Shown here: piece by piece, positions 45,334 to 57,942 of the stretch
Layout of the letters: the number at the start of each line of letters is the position of its first letter
Position numbering within the stretch: the stretch's first letter is position 1
Notes under the pieces: model-generated
Databases searched by the model: none
Seen by the model: the letters and a program-made list of their open reading frames with translations, nothing else
What the model was told of the DNA's origin: nothing
Origin: Enoplolaimus lenunculus
Taxonomy: Eukaryota; Nematoda; Enoplea; Enoplida; Thoracostomopsidae
DNA length: 64,000 nucleotides
Assembly (NCBI GenBank): GCA_030248215.1
Contig: JASANG010003005.1
Coordinates: 310,001-374,000, forward strand
Reading direction: 5' to 3'
Position numbers and translations under genes: made by a program

Positions 45334-48300
45334 TTACGCCAATGTCACTTTACTACCGGAAGTGTCCACATGTTGTACACCGCCCGTCGTACTTGAATCA
45401 AAGTTACTGTATCTGAAACAAGACATCCGTTAAATTGTTAAACACTGTACGATATATATTTAACGTATATACACTGCACTGAATTGCCCATAGTCAACTC
45501 TATGTTAGAATGGGTTACGGATATAAAACTAAAAAATTTTCGCTTAAAACAATGCGTTAATGAAGCATTCACTAAAACATCCAAAGTGTCAAAAATTCTA
45601 ACTTTTCAATACACTGCAAAAAATGGTGAGTCAAATTGATTCTCCCGAAATAGGCTTTTCCGGACTACGCAAACAGAGTCAAATTAGACTCCGCCAGAGT
45701 GTCGTTCTTGCACTACAAAAAATGGTGAGTCAAATTGACTCTCTCTGAAACAAGCTTTATGGGACTACGCAAACTGAGTCAAATTCGACTCCGCCAGAGT
45801 CACATTTGACTCACTGTGTCGCACGTTTGACTCGGGCTGAGTCGAATTCAACTCAGTTTGTGTAGTCCCGTAGAGCCTATTTCAGAGAGAGAGAGAGTCA
45901 ATTTGACTCACCATTTTTTGCTGTATGGAATACCAATATTTCATTGTTACAGACGCTTTACTCAGCTATTTGTACTACACAAACATGCGGTAAAAGGTTA
46001 ACGCAACTAACATGTCTCGATATCTTTGCAGTACATTTTTCGGTAACGACGGGTGAGCGCTGTTAAGCGGAGCTTCCAAATCACGCCAGCAAACTTGGAC
46101 ACCTTTTTGGTCGCCAACCGTCACACCATAGCCAAAATTAGACGCTTCCGCACCCGCAACGCCTTGTTGATGTACAGCATTAAGCTGGCCAGCATGCATT
46201 AACGCACGCAAGTCAGCACCAGAAAACGCATCAGTATGTTCTGCGATCAAATCTAAACCCACATCATCTGCTAGATTAATATGTCGTGAAATAGCTTCGA
46301 CAATTTCCAGTCGCTCAGACGCTGTGGGTAAATCACAGAACAGGCGTTTGTCGAGACGTCCAGGACGCAACAATGCTGGATCGACAAGATCAGGCCGACT
46401 TGTTGCCGCAAGAACAAACACATTATTTAACTCTTCGACTCCGTCAATTTCCGTTAGCAATTGGTTCACAACTCGATCGGTTACACCAGTACTGTCGTGA
46501 CCGCGTCTAAAATAGCATTTTAAACATTATTTTATGTTACATATTGTACAACATTCACATTTAATTAAAATATAACTAGCCAGCTTTTAGAAGTTTCAAT
46601 ATTGTGCAATCATTGCATCCAGCAACGTGCAACCCCCCACCCGTCCCACACATATGAACACCTTTAACAACCAGGAGGGCAGAACACAAAATTTTAAAAT
46701 ACGAAATTTCAACTGAAAATCGTTAATTTTTAATGTTTCTTGATTTTGAAGGATACTCTCGCATTTAACGCGACTCCGCATCATTACACATTTGGCACGC
46801 GACTGATTGCTGCGTCTGGTATCATAATAACAACGTTTTTCAATCGTATTATTCAAAACCAAACAACATTTATCACAAGGTTTTTACGGTTACAATATCA
46901 ATAGTACACTGTAAAAAAATAGTGAGTCAAGTTGACTCTCTCCGATATAGGCTTTTCTGGACTACACACACTGAGTCAAATTCGACTCCGCCAGAGTCAA
47001 ATTCGACTCACTGAGCGATTCATTGAGTCAAATTTGACTCTGGCGGAGTCGCATATTGACACAGTTTGTGTAGTCCGGAAAAACCTATTTCGGAGAGAGT
47101 CAATGTGACTCATCATTTTTTGCAGCGTATGAGAAGCCAAGCACAACTAAAACATTAAATTCAGCTGTTTCTACGCCAACCAGCAAATAATTATTAGGTC
47201 GAGTCCAAGGCCTGTATTCTCAAATGTGTGCAGCATCTATCTCCAGTGATAGGTCTTGTAACTTTCGAACCAGAGAATGTTGAGGCTCAAAATTTAGTAC
47301 ATTTTTAAAATATGATCTGCTCTAATTCTGTATCAACTTTGAGTTCAACAACTACAATAGTTAGTTAGTTACAAAGTTACTATAAACTGATGATAGTTGC
47401 TATACACATTTGAGAATATGAGCTTCGATTATAAAAACGACTTTAAAAAACATTTTACAATACTTAATTTCACCAGAATTTTGTTAACTTTAACCTTACG
47501 GGATATATAACAAGTGATTAAGTACCTTGGTGCTAAACTCTCAAATTCGTCAAAAAACAGTAGACACCGCTTGATGCTCCGAGCTCTAAAACAAAAATGC
47601 TAGCAATAAGAATTGCCTTGCAGCAAGTATTACAAAACCATAGGTACACACCACACGGCCCATGTATAGAACAGGACTGGAACAGTAGTATAAGCATATT
47701 CCTAAGCTTAAGCCTAAGCCTAAGCGTATGGATGAGCCTATTCCTAAGCCTAAGCGTATGGATGAGCCTATTCCTAAACCTAAGCCTACGCAAAAAATTA
47801 GTCAAGCTTAAACTGACTCTATTATAGCACGTTCGGAAACCGATTCCGCCGTGTTCTATACATGGGCCCACCACACGGTCGTCTTATGTTCAACTTGCAC
47901 AGAGTTACACACACAGTCCACGCTATACATAGCCTACACTCCATTTTGACCAAATTTAACGGCGTAATAAATTCCAGTTAACAAACATTAATCAGTATCA
48001 GAGTACACAAAATTAAATTTTTAGTACGAAAAGAATAAAGAGTTTGGTGACATAATCGATCAGTAGTTGACGGTTATGAAATTCCGGAAGAATATTACTG
48101 AATTGGCGATTAATTGCGTCGTAGTCAAATTTCCTACATGCGAGTCTCGCCGTTAGAAATACTAAGCGTAATATCGCGACAAGTTTATTTTGTATTCTTC
48201 GAACAAAATAGGTAGGTAGATAGATAGATAGATATCCGTTGAAAGAGACCTCGAGGTGTTTAGACACAGTTGATGCGTTACACAGTACAGAACGGGTAAC

Positions 48301-51300
48301 AGACACCGGTAACCTGACATATGACGAATAGAAAACAAAACACTCGATTCGGTTGCGTCATCCTTCGACACCGGTTACAGAATTATACCTGAGTAAACGT
48401 TGACCGAGAAGGTGGCTTCAAAGTCCGATACCACAGTTTAGTGAAGGGAAAATATGGGCCAAAGCATCATACAAGTATAAAATATTGCATACCGTAAAAG
48501 CGCGTAAACTTAAAATCGATTGAAACACGTTTTTGTGAGTCGCTGCATAGATATTTGGACCTCGCTACCGGAATATGTTGGCCAATCAAGCACTAATTAA
48601 GGCCCCAAACTGTTACGTGTTCAAAAACCGACTCCAAAAAATAAACCTTGATAAGATTTTAGCATTCAGTAGAAATAATTTAGGTTAGATGTAAGAGATC
48701 GTGTTCGCTTATTGTAATCATTTTTATTAACCGCATTTAAATCAGCAATAAGCAATGCTAACCTTGCCACTTGCACTACGTCATATATGCACATATTAGG
48801 TAACAGTATTATGTCACATTTACATGTACATTTGGTTAATAAATTGATTTTATTTTGATATGATTTTAATTAAAAATTGAAATTGCTTACCTGTTAAATG
48901 TGTCGCGTACCGCTTGCTCGCTGCCGCCAATGTATTTCGAAAGTAATTCGGGTCCCTAAATCAAATTACTTGCAACAAAATAGCAACGCCTGATCGAGGC
49001 AAATATTAGCGAACTAAACTTCGTACCCTCAAACGGCAAACATGTTCCTTATAAACCCTACAATAAGCTTGATACGACTAAATATTGCATTACAGAAAAC
49101 CTCTTGATTTGTCACTAACCTTCACAACAATAAAGTTGCTTCCACATTCTTTAGCTACAACCGATGCGAGCATAGTCTTTCCAACACCAGGATAACCATA
49201 CAACAGCACGCCACGCGGTAATCTAGTAGGGCTGCGTTGAAACAGGCCGGCATACTGAAACAAAGTTACATATACTTCTTACAACAAACACTTTGCATTC
49301 ACAGCGGTATGCCAACGTGCAAGCCCAATGTTCTTTCGAATTGACCAAAAACGCAGTAAATTCAGTAAAATTATACAACAAAAAGATAATCTTATAATCA
49401 TTTCCAATATAAGAACAGTTTTCAATAAGGCAAATCAAACAAGCTCAAAATCTTCTACGCCCTGGCAAAATATAGTCACATATTGTATAAACTAGCAAAA
49501 CGTCTATTCCTGCCACCGATTATAAAAAACTGCAATACTCTCAGTAATATAACATCCGATACAACCATGTTCCATGGACGTTTCGTTTAACCCGATTCGC
49601 GGCCACTTGTGCACAATACTCGGGCGCTATGATTTAATTAAATAACTCTCAGCCATCGTTCTGGCAATTTTACCTGTTATCCCCTTGAATCAAAATAGAC
49701 CATTGAAAAAATCATGTACGTACCGAAAGGAAGGCGGGAGCCAACAGCACTCGCCATCCGTAAATATTACTGTCAGCTTAACACAGGCTTACTGAACTGA
49801 CGTTAAATGTTTCCCAACCCTAAAGAGTCAAAACTGTAATTTTCTGCGTCCAGCTCCCACCAATCCAAATTCCTCTGTGATACGTGAGCGAAAAGTAGCA
49901 TTTAAAACAATAATTGAAAAGTTTCATTGAACGACAGTGGTGCAACTCTGTACCCAACAGGGATGGGAATTCTTGACGCCTAATAGTTATTATATTTTTT
50001 GATTTCAGGTAAATTCAACTGTTTCATTTTGTATACTAGTATGCAATAACCTTTTTAGTGTTAAAATTTTTGACCAATATTACTTTAAAGGGCGCAACAG
50101 CAGATTAAGCGTATTCCTAAGCCTAAGCCTACCCCTAAACGCTGCAAAGATGAATTCCTAAGCCTTAAAAACATTCAACTATTTTTAATGAAAGTAATTC
50201 TCAATCATAAGTTAGCCTAAAACACACTAACTTTCGAAGCTGTGGTTTCCAAATTCTGTTTATCAATAGTCATAATACTACAGTAAGGGTCGTACGAATA
50301 ATTTTCCGGTTAACCCCTAAAATGTTTCTTCTTTATTCAAAAACCATACGAACAGATTGCATGCAAAAAGTGTATTTTATCAACAGAACAAATTCACCAT
50401 CCGAAAATACTTAACGATGCAGCTTAGTAGGTAAAAGTCAAATTTTGATTCCGATTCCGGTACAGTTCCGACAAGGTTGTAAAGCATAATTTAAGAAGAA
50501 CTGATTCAGATGTATTCACATTTCAAAATCGCACGTCTGAAATTGAAGCAGTAAAACTTTTAAAAACATTTTGTACTGAAATATAATGTGGCAACGCATT
50601 CCTATTGATCTCAAACCAGCAACGAGACGATCATCTCAGATATGGCAATCGCCTAATGCAATGTACCACACTAATCAGCTGCCGATTTCTAAGTTGAAGC
50701 TTAATGACATCGTTGCTATGGCAACGAAATTTATGCCAACCAATCACAAACAGTTCTACAATACTCTGCTTGCGACCAAAGAAATAAAGGACGATATTTG
50801 ACTATGAGATTTAAAAAAACGGTAAATATCACTCGACTTGTACCTGTTTTACCGTTTTGCAAGAAAATGCTCCGAGAATTAAGCTGTATAATGTCGTATA
50901 CTTCTGCTCTAAGATTACCCCAAAACGGTGCTAACCGCAAGGGATTATTAAGTTTTTTACAATTTTGCGGCACAACTTTGCTCAACCCAAACGACCGGTT
51001 TAGACTACCATAACACAAAAACCAAAATACTCTTTTAACTTTTATACTCATTAATTAATATACAAAAATAACTCAGCAATTCGCTTTTTTACATTTCCTC
51101 AAATTCCGAAAAATGAACGGTTAGCTTGTTTTTACTTTTGCGTACTGAAATATAGTTTGTGCTCAGTAGTAAACTTTAGGTTACCTTCATAGGCATTACT
51201 AACATATCGTTGATCTGTTTTCGAATACGCGTCATGCCTCCAATATCGTTCCAACAATACTTTGTTTTAGGTGTGTATTTAGCTGTATCACCCATAAAGC

Positions 51301-54300
51301 GTGGCGTAAACGATTTGAGCGTTTGCGTAATGTCATCAAATGACACAACGTTGTCTTGACTTGTATCGTCTAAACAGAGAACACTTTGATTTCATGCTGA
51401 TAAAAGTGTGGGGCAGTGGTAGGACTTACATTTGTTTTATTTTTATAAACCACCATGAGTAAAACAGGTTCGGACGAAACAATATGCATATTTATTCACT
51501 GTCTTAAAATATAATAATGATTATCACAAACAAACCAACTCTGATCGACCGAGATCCCACATTCTCAAACAATTGTATCAGTTTTCAGTTGGGTCACCTG
51601 TAGTATTTCTGCTTCTAGTAACATGCGCAAATTTTCATTAAAATCCTTTGAACCTCCACCTACTAAATATTATGGATTCATCCATGCAAGCTAAGTTGCT
51701 AGCCGGGTACCGAAATTACGCTAAAACGCTTACAGCCATTAAGTAAAAATAATTGTGTGCAATGAGAAGCTGTAAATTAGCGAATCAATCGCACCGCTTT
51801 GGAAATAAAAAATATTGAACGTTTTAACAAACCGTAAGTCCATCGACCCGCGGAATATATAGTCAGTTGACGATTAAACTCGACAAAATCAGCAATCGTA
51901 AATCCTTCTGTTTTCTTAACAGTCTCCGCCATTTCCTGTCTCGATAACAAGTGACTCACGTGGCTTTCTTCAAGTAATTTTTGAATTAGGTCCTTTCGAG
52001 CTTCCTAAAATTACACACACATGCGCGTTAATAAACCGTAATATTATGTAATTCTGTTGGTTTCCGTGAACACTGCAGTTTTTCGGTCTGGTTATGAATT
52101 GCAGGGTGTCAACGGAATACCGATTCGAGCTAAAATTCAGGTAAAAGTTTTTCCGATGCCGGCTGAGTGTTATTCCGATGACACAACTGCGGCAAACTCG
52201 GTTTTGTGTCTTTTTTACAAACTTCGATCGTCTTAGTATAGACAAAGATTTTAGTTAAGCGTTTGACTGGATAAACTGCAAATTATCAAAATTGATTACA
52301 TAAATGGCTAAAATTACACATTTACCTCATTAAATGGCTTCAGCTTCACTGTGGTCGAAAACAGACCGTTTAACACTGCGAGATGAACAGAGGATCCTAA
52401 ATCCCGAGGTTCCGACGCAAACGTGGTCTTTGACGTTGCAACAATGAACATTTTACAGCACGTATCTATCGATTCGATCAATTTAGAAAAAACTAAAAAA
52501 ATTCGACATTTGTATGTAACTAATATAATTATTTAACTTTTAAGCCCTATTTACACGTGCAAGTTTTGCTGCGAGAACTGGCAGCTGCAAGTTGCACTTG
52601 CAAGCTTTGTCCAAATTCCCGTTCGAAGTACTACTTGCTGCTGCAAATAATTCATTAAAAATCATAGCTAGGAATTTAGTTCACATATGTGAATAACCGC
52701 GCAAGTTCGCTGAATTTATTGCAGCCGCTTTCTCATTGGCTGATGAAATAATGGCAGTTTTGCGTGCAATTTGATGCTGCAAGTTCTCGCAGCAAAAACT
52801 TGCACGTGAGAACAGGGCTTAACACTAAAACGTTTGTGCATTACCTGCCGTGCAAAACAGTAAAAGCTTGGCCTGAGCCCATAGTGCATTGTGTATTCGA
52901 TTAGTTTTTATACTACGAAAAAACGTATACAATGTAGTTCCATTCGCTTGCTTAGTCCCTCTCAAAAACTAAAGGATCACATCTTTTCAGATAATAACAC
53001 TAATGGAAAAGCAACTAGTTTGTACGTCATTCAGGTATACAACATCGAATCTGCATACTCCAGCCACAAATGGAATATAAAGTTGCCGGTTAATGACACA
53101 TAACAATAAATAGCAACGATGCTTACAATTTCTCTGAAACAACTTTGGTGCTACCAAAGATGTGAACAACACTACAACAGTGGAACAATCAAAGTCTCTT
53201 ACCATTAATGTAACCATCTTTCATAATATTAAGACCAGGCATATTAACGTCTAATGTAGCCGAAGCAGTGCATACACTGTCCAAATTGTCAAATAACAAT
53301 AATGCTGGCTGTCGATTGATGCATTTTGCTAGTTCTAAACGCAATAAATTGCGTACTGCATCTAGCGTTTTGCCTAAAAACTAGAAGCAATATTGGCATT
53401 CTGGCAATAGATAAAAAGTATTTTTATCATTTTCAAGTAGGTATTTAGTAGTAAATCAGGTTTGTACACAAAAACAAGGTTTCTGAGTTATCAGACGTTT
53501 GGAATTTCTCATCACTTCATATTATATTAGTCACCCCAGGCGAGGGAATTGACCAAGTTTCGTTGTTATCTGTCTAGAAAATTATTTCTCCCATTGCACC
53601 CTGTATGACTAGTGGATACTGCACAACAATAAACTATGAGAACTAACCACATGTTCTGTGTTTCTATCTTTGACGGCCAATGTTACTTTTAGGAGCATAA
53701 CAATAGCTTAAACGATATTCCTAAGCCTAAACCTCAACATAAGGATTATTATATAACAAAGCATACACAAAAAAGATTATAAAGCCTAAGGTTTGTCTGT
53801 TACAGTCCAGCAACAAAACTGGTAGCCCCTAAAAGTAACATGAACCACATTAAACACAAAACACTCTTTTCAAACATAATTCCCAAAATACTGACTTTTC
53901 AAGACAACACAATCAACGTAGCGGCAATAAATGCACTGAGGCCATTCTTTCGCCCAATCTTCCAAACGAGTAAGTAACATCGTTTTTCCGGAACCAGAAT
54001 CGCCAGTAACAATCAAGTGTCTTTTCACAGCGCAGTCGCTCTCATTGTCCGTCAAAATAGCATTCTGGATTGCTTTTTTGATACCGTCAAACTCAGTAAC
54101 GTATGTGCTAGAACACATTTCTACAGCAATTACTTTGGTTGCAAAAATAATTTTTTACAGTCGTAATCTTAGTAACAGAGCAGTTAGTTTTGAGTAGAAA
54201 GGAAAAATCAAAATTATCCCACCACGTACCACAGTCTACACTTCAGAGTTATAAATCCTTCAAAACGATACAAACTTATGCTAAAACAAACTATTTGACT

Positions 54301-57300
54301 GTGCTCTCAGAAGAAAAGTTTTAGCCCCGTTTGCAAGTAATATTAATATTTCCATCGTCTGCCCCACGTAAAGTTGTTTTGGCATCCTGGTCATAATAGG
54401 TTAAGCTGGCTACAGGCCTGTCCGTATATCTGTTCTCCGAAAGAACAGAGCAATTGTGAGTTCACACAAACACAATTCAACATAAAACAATGCAAGACGT
54501 CCGAAAGTTACTAATTTGCCTATTAAAATGTAATCTTCTTTTCTACAGTTTAACTGATTATGAATCATTTGCCATATAACCGAAATATTTCGGTTCCTGT
54601 ATCTTTGAATGCAAGAGCAGGAAGAGAAACAGGAATTTGAGCCGGAACAAGAATTCCGGTGGAATCCTGTTATGTAATATCTAAAAATATGGCTAAAATA
54701 TGCCATTATTATACCATCAATACTGAAAACTTACTCAATCAGTTTCCCAGTTTTTGAAAACGGTATCGCTAGTTCATCAAGACTAGTTTGTTTCGACACA
54801 CGGTTTTTTGGCATCGTTATCCATGAAAACTTCACTGTATCGATATGATTGTCATTGAGGACGGTATAAGCCGATGTCAAGTTCGTGCTGCTACCTTTCC
54901 ACTCACATTTCACACGGCAAATGTTGTCAGCATTTGCTAATAGGCCTAAAATTAATTGGACAATATCGAATAATATAATTTGTAAAATTTTTCAAAACAA
55001 TAACAAAACAACTACACTGCTAAAGAAGTCCAGAACCAAACTAAAACACATTTTAGCATAAGACAGGTTGTTTCCACAACCAACAGTTCTTGTGAAAGAA
55101 AGATACAATGGCTGAGTTTCTGAAATGTTACTTAAATATTTACTAAGTTATACTTAAGTAATTATTTAAGTCGCCAACTTAAGTAAATACTTAAATTTTC
55201 GAGCAAAAACCAATAAACGCCAAATGTCAGCCACTGTCATAGCAAGAAATTAATAGTTTGTTTTGCTTTATATTGAGGAAGGACCTATAATCTACAAATT
55301 TTAATTTGACCAAGGTTAGTATGCCTAATGGTAAATTTGTATCTATCAAATTTAGTCAGCGACTTCAGTATTTTCTTAACTTAAGTACGCTCTTAAAACG
55401 ACAAAATGGTTAAGTAACTACTTAACACGTCCTTAAGTACTAAGTCGTACTTAAGTAGGGTTTTGGAAACCCAGCCATTGTCCCCTTAAAAGTGATAACT
55501 ACTTTCAAGTGTAGTTAAATATAAAATCACTCCATCAAATTTATAACCAACAGTAATAAACATTACGATACAAATTTGTAGTGCTACATTGCTAATTATG
55601 GCTAATCGACACCAATCATACCATTAGTATCCGAGGACCCAAGCGACAAAATAGTGGTTGAACTGACACATAAAGGCCAATGACTACATGACGTATCGTG
55701 TAAAACTCGCTTTAATCGTTGCCGTATGTGAACTAAATCCTGCGGCACACCCATCGCCTAAAATAAAAGAACAGAAATCGATTAAAAGACAAAAAATATT
55801 GCCGCAATGCTTTATTTGAGCTGCCGATGACAATGAACTACAATGAGTTTACTTTACTCTTAAACAACTCATTACCGCTAACGTTTCCAGACCTTCTGAA
55901 TCATCACAATACATATTTTATTGAGTATGAAACATTAAAACAAGACAAAACAAAAGTAAATTTTAGACTATTAATGATTCGACTTTCGTCACGTTTTAAA
56001 AATATTACATTCACCAGTGACAGCGATCATTAATTGAAACCATTCATGAGCGCTGTCAGCATATGAGTTGGAGTGTGCAAGTAGGTCTCGTTGACAAAAC
56101 GACGTGTGACAATGCGACATATTAAGCAACATTTTTGCTATATAAACTGACCAATATAAAATCAGTTGTAAAACGCAAAGCGGTACAGCTGCACCTTCAT
56201 TGCACATACATGCCGGCGCCTATGAAAACATTCTACATGTGTGAAACTGCCCCCAAACTGCCGTCAGTTTAAAACCAACAAGCAGTAATAGCAAGTACCT
56301 CTGAATCCTTTTCAAATGATATTGATTCGAGATCGTTTCTATCTTTGAGACTTGGGGCAAATTCCAACGCCACTCGTTCAAAGTGTTCAAATTTTAATTT
56401 CGAAGCAGCCGCATCCGAAATTGCAAAATGCCCAGGCAGTAAACGTTGATTCCAGTAGCAGCATGCATAGCGCTTATCAATATTCTCAACGCAAATATCC
56501 TGCTGACATAAATTCGAGCATGAGGTACGACTTGTCTTACTTGAGCCCGCAGGGCAGTCAATCGCTCCGACTGAAACCACTCTGACTAAAACGCTGTGAG
56601 ACAAGACGTCATCTGCTTCCTTCTGTTTTGTCATTCCGGGTTCAATCTGATTTATAGCGCCTTGGCCAGCTTTTCTAATGGTCGAACTTGGTTTATTCAG
56701 TTTGTTGTCAGTCTGTAGTTTTTGAATGCGAGCAAATAATACACGCCCTCCATAATTTGGACCGTTGCTGTGAACCCAACGTTCCCCAAAATAGGATGCT
56801 AAATCAGATGTCCGGACGAACACAACGTTCGGCTGCAGTAAGCACTTTACACAATCCTGCTGACAAAAACACTCCGTAAGCGTCAAATTATCAACTGCAA
56901 TGCCCTTGAAATGATTAAAACTTAAATGCCTCCACCAAACACCTGTATCGGTTAACAAATCTGGCTGATACCGCAATACCAATGGCTGGGAAACTTTTTT
57001 GGCGACAAAACATTCATCAAACACCACTTCAGCTGTTTCTTCTACAGAATGACCATACAGTAAACTTTTAACATAATCGAACATTACAGTAACAGGGGAT
57101 GACGATGGCAGTTCATTGAAATCCGACTGTGGACTACAAAACCAAGTCTGAGGATTATATATCATCAGTTTGTTTTCAGACTCGCCCAATGTGGCTTTGG
57201 TTTGAGAAACTGAAGTAGCGTCTGATTGTGTAGATTGCATAATGTCCAAATTAACAGTTACAAACGTTGACTGGTTAAGCTCAACACAGTCTGTTAACGG

Positions 57301-57860
57301 CGTGTGTTGTTCTAAAATAAGCACAGGGTGTTCTTAAAATCACCGTATACGGACAAGAACTATAACAATTCTATGTAATTTTTGCTACGTATCGCATATT
57401 ATTTTGCAGGGTATTACCTTGCCAATATGTGGAAAAACAATCAGTAAAGTTCTGTCTTCCCAGGAAGAGATAGACAAAATTGGCTTGCACAGATACGATT
57501 TATGTTGCACTTTGGTTTGGTGGCAAAAAATATTAAATCAAAGTTTTCAATAAGCATTATTGCTTTCCAGAGTAATCTAGATATGTTACTCAATACTTGT
57601 GCCAATCTTGATCTTCTGGGCCATGCATTCCAGCGAGATAAAACAATTCGATTTGAAATGCGTATTTTTGTTAAAACTTTAGATCTTCAAACTGGGCTCT
57701 TATTTATGTCCTAAACTGCGTCAAATGAATGATGCACTTCAAACTTCTCAGCAACTGAGTCAAAATCTGTCGTTACGTTGAAGAAATACTGCAAAATGAA
57801 AAGTATTCATGGAAAACTCATGCACACGCAATACCATAGTCCGTAAAGGCAACAGAAATA

Positions 57861-57942
<82 letters not shown>

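Noticed and set aside
46596-46862. 88-codon minus frame [13 protein letters not shown]... between PEX1 exons
   Set aside because: It lies wholly in the intron between exons 47526-47585 and 46012-46506; those exons join in frame without it and match PEX1.
53374-53380. Alternative PEX1 acceptor at 53381 giving FLGKTL
   Set aside because: Using the next AG (exon from 53373) with donor GTCAGT at 53895 keeps phase and gives [14 protein letters not shown], which aligns without gaps to the family; the other choice needs a poor donor.
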